A stretch of DNA of 64,000 nucleotides, from the NCBI GenBank assembly GCA_030374805.1, contig JARGSG010000224.1:868001-932000 (forward strand), read 5' to 3'. The notes below the pieces were generated by a model. It saw only the letters and a program-made list of their open reading frames with translations, was not told where the DNA came from and searched no databases. The position numbers and the translations under genes are program-made. Shown here piece by piece: positions 63,171 through 64,000 of this stretch. This stretch comes from Gracilaria gracilis (taxonomy: Eukaryota; Rhodophyta; Florideophyceae; Gracilariales; Gracilariaceae). Numbering within the stretch: position 1 is the stretch's first letter; each line of letters opens with the position of its first letter.

Positions 63171-64000
63171 ATGATCATTTTCAACCTCATTTTCATCTTC
63201 TTTTCCGTGGCCTTTGTGCGCTTGACAAGCGCACAGTCCAGCTGCATTCCGATCAACGTCTGTTTCGCCATAGATGAGAGCGGTTCAATTGACCCAACAC
63301 AGTTTAGCCAGCAGGCCGAAGCACTGGTAAACATTGCTCAACTGCTCGATGGGTTCGCTCCTGGGTCTTCATTGTCAGCTGTAGGCTTCTCTTCATCAAC
63401 CGAAATCGTTCAGGGGCCAACAACAGACATTCAAGGGGTATTCGTTCCGGCAATTGAGGGAAATATGCAGATGTTTGGTGGTACTCTGTTTGCTTCTGCT
63501 CTTGAGCTCTGTCAGTCTCAACTAGGTGGCGCATCTGATCCGCGTGTAGTCGTTCTTCTTACCGATGGAGTTAACGCCGACCCGGTACCGGCTACCGCAG
63601 CGGCTGATACCATTAAAGCAGATGGAATCACACTCATCACGATTGGAGTCGGTGGTGGGGTCGCTACACCAACTCTTGAAGCTCTCGCCACTAGTCCGGA
63701 CTTGTTTATCCCTGTGACCGATTTTGGCACGTTCCAGACGGCCATAGAAGAAATTGTTACCAGCCTTTGTCCACTTCCAGCATGCGTGAACTTTGATTGT
63801 GCCAAATGTGGACAAGTCCTTGAATGTTATGTCAATTCAGGATTCGACGAACTGGACGCGGCAATATGTGAGACAGTGCTCGATGAATCTCTATTCTGCA
63901 GTTCTCGCAGAGGACGCGGCACATCGTGCCTGCAGCAGTGCAGTGGTCGTCAGGGCGTCAAATGTATCCCAGGGTTAAATTTCGGATCTTGTCCGCAGAT
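63171..64000 (+). CDS. Secreted von Willebrand A domain protein (runs off the window)
   Basis: The ATG at 63171 is followed by a clear signal peptide (MIIFNLIFIFFSVAFVRLTS, cleavage after a small residue before SCIP). A vWA domain of about 180 residues comes next. The metal-ion-dependent adhesion site is complete: FAIDESGSID (DxSxS), FGGTLFASAL (Thr) and VVLLTDGVNADP (Asp). A Cys-rich region follows (CVNFDCAKCGQVLECY; SCLQQCSGRQGVKC), suggesting disulfide-linked extracellular modules. The frame is open for 276 codons to the edge with no stop. Role by family: extracellular adhesion or protein binding. This is the only gene here that looks like a normal, intact host gene. Confidence 0.85.
   Translation, partial: MIIFNLIFIFFSVAFVRLTSAQSSCIPINVCFAIDESGSIDPTQFSQQAEALVNIAQLLDGFAPGSSLSAVGFSSSTEIVQGPTTDIQGVFVPAIEGNMQMFGGTLFASALELCQSQLGGASDPRVVVLLTDGVNADPVPATAAADTIKADGITLITIGVGGGVATPTLEALATSPDLFIPVTDFGTFQTAIEEIVTSLCPLPACVNFDCAKCGQVLECYVNSGFDELDAAICETVLDESLFCSSRRGRGTSCLQQCSGRQGVKCIPGLNFGSCPQ

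Noticed and set aside
1-64000. A reassigned stop codon as explanation for the many in-frame stops
   Set aside because: All three stop codons occur in frame, together with frameshifts. Intact genes (Tc1 transposase, gypsy pol) end normally. Pseudogene decay explains it better.
1-64000. Introns bridging the in-frame stops
   Set aside because: Protein similarity runs straight through the stop positions without gaps, for example in the DIRS, Plavaka and pogo genes.
1-64000. CRISPR arrays, rRNA, complete tRNA genes
   Set aside because: None seen. The only tRNA-like stretch (35585) lacks an acceptor stem.

Overview
The window is a transposon-dense piece of a eukaryotic nuclear genome. It holds every major class of eukaryotic mobile element, no operons or bacterial signals, TATA-type promoters, and one ordinary-looking host gene: a secreted von Willebrand A protein that runs off the right edge. 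The family mix is what I would expect of a repeat-rich alga, and a florideophyte red alga is my best guess. It includes a DUF6818-like protein, DIRS elements, a PCIF1-like methyltransferase, an algal-type ketopantoate-reductase-like protein and a Plavaka/CACTA-like transposase. The species is inference, not read from the sequence.

Layout from left to right. 1-1.07 kb: a broken DUF6818/SANT-like gene. 1.1-2.6 kb: a G-rich degenerate minisatellite. 2.9-6.7 kb: DIRS-like retrotransposon copy 1, with inverted terminal repeats and a solo LTR inside it. 7.0-29.4 kb: DIRS copy 2, whose gag-like ORF is split by a 17.7-kb DNA transposon at 8159-25834. 29.6-39.9 kb: an element coding for a very large FEN1/XPG-like nuclease plus CXC protein, split by a piggyBac element, with a PCIF1-like adenine methyltransferase gene beside it. 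40.7-45.7 kb: a short repeat, a GC-rich minisatellite and a decayed Ty1/copia element. 46.7-60.1 kb: a pogo/CENP-B-like transposase gene split by an 11.6-kb Ty3/gypsy chromovirus that carries a large antisense ORF. 60.5-62.2 kb: an apparently intact Tc1-like element with a double-repeat (IR/DR) end structure, inserted in a second copy of the short repeat. 63.1-64 kb: the von Willebrand A gene.

The most unusual object is the 17.7-kb element. Its ends are near-identical inverted repeats with shared subterminal ACTAGC/GCTAGT motifs. It carries a Plavaka/CACTA-like transposase with an N-terminal zinc finger. It also carries a beta-class DNA adenine/cytosine-N4 methyltransferase (DPPY) that reads into a SET domain, and a large protein ending in a 2-oxoglutarate/Fe(II) dioxygenase fold (HxD...H...R). 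Other cargo is a ketopantoate-reductase-like gene and two coiled-coil or basic proteins. Three approximately 75-bp palindromes lie between the two divergent genes that encode the methyltransferase/SET and dioxygenase parts. Together this looks like a mobile element that could write and erase DNA and histone marks.

Almost all genes here are decayed by in-frame stops and small indels. Several insertions are nonetheless precise and still show target duplications: solo LTR in DIRS, giant element in DIRS gag, piggyBac in the nuclease gene, gypsy in pogo, Tc1 in the short repeat. They give a readable nesting order.
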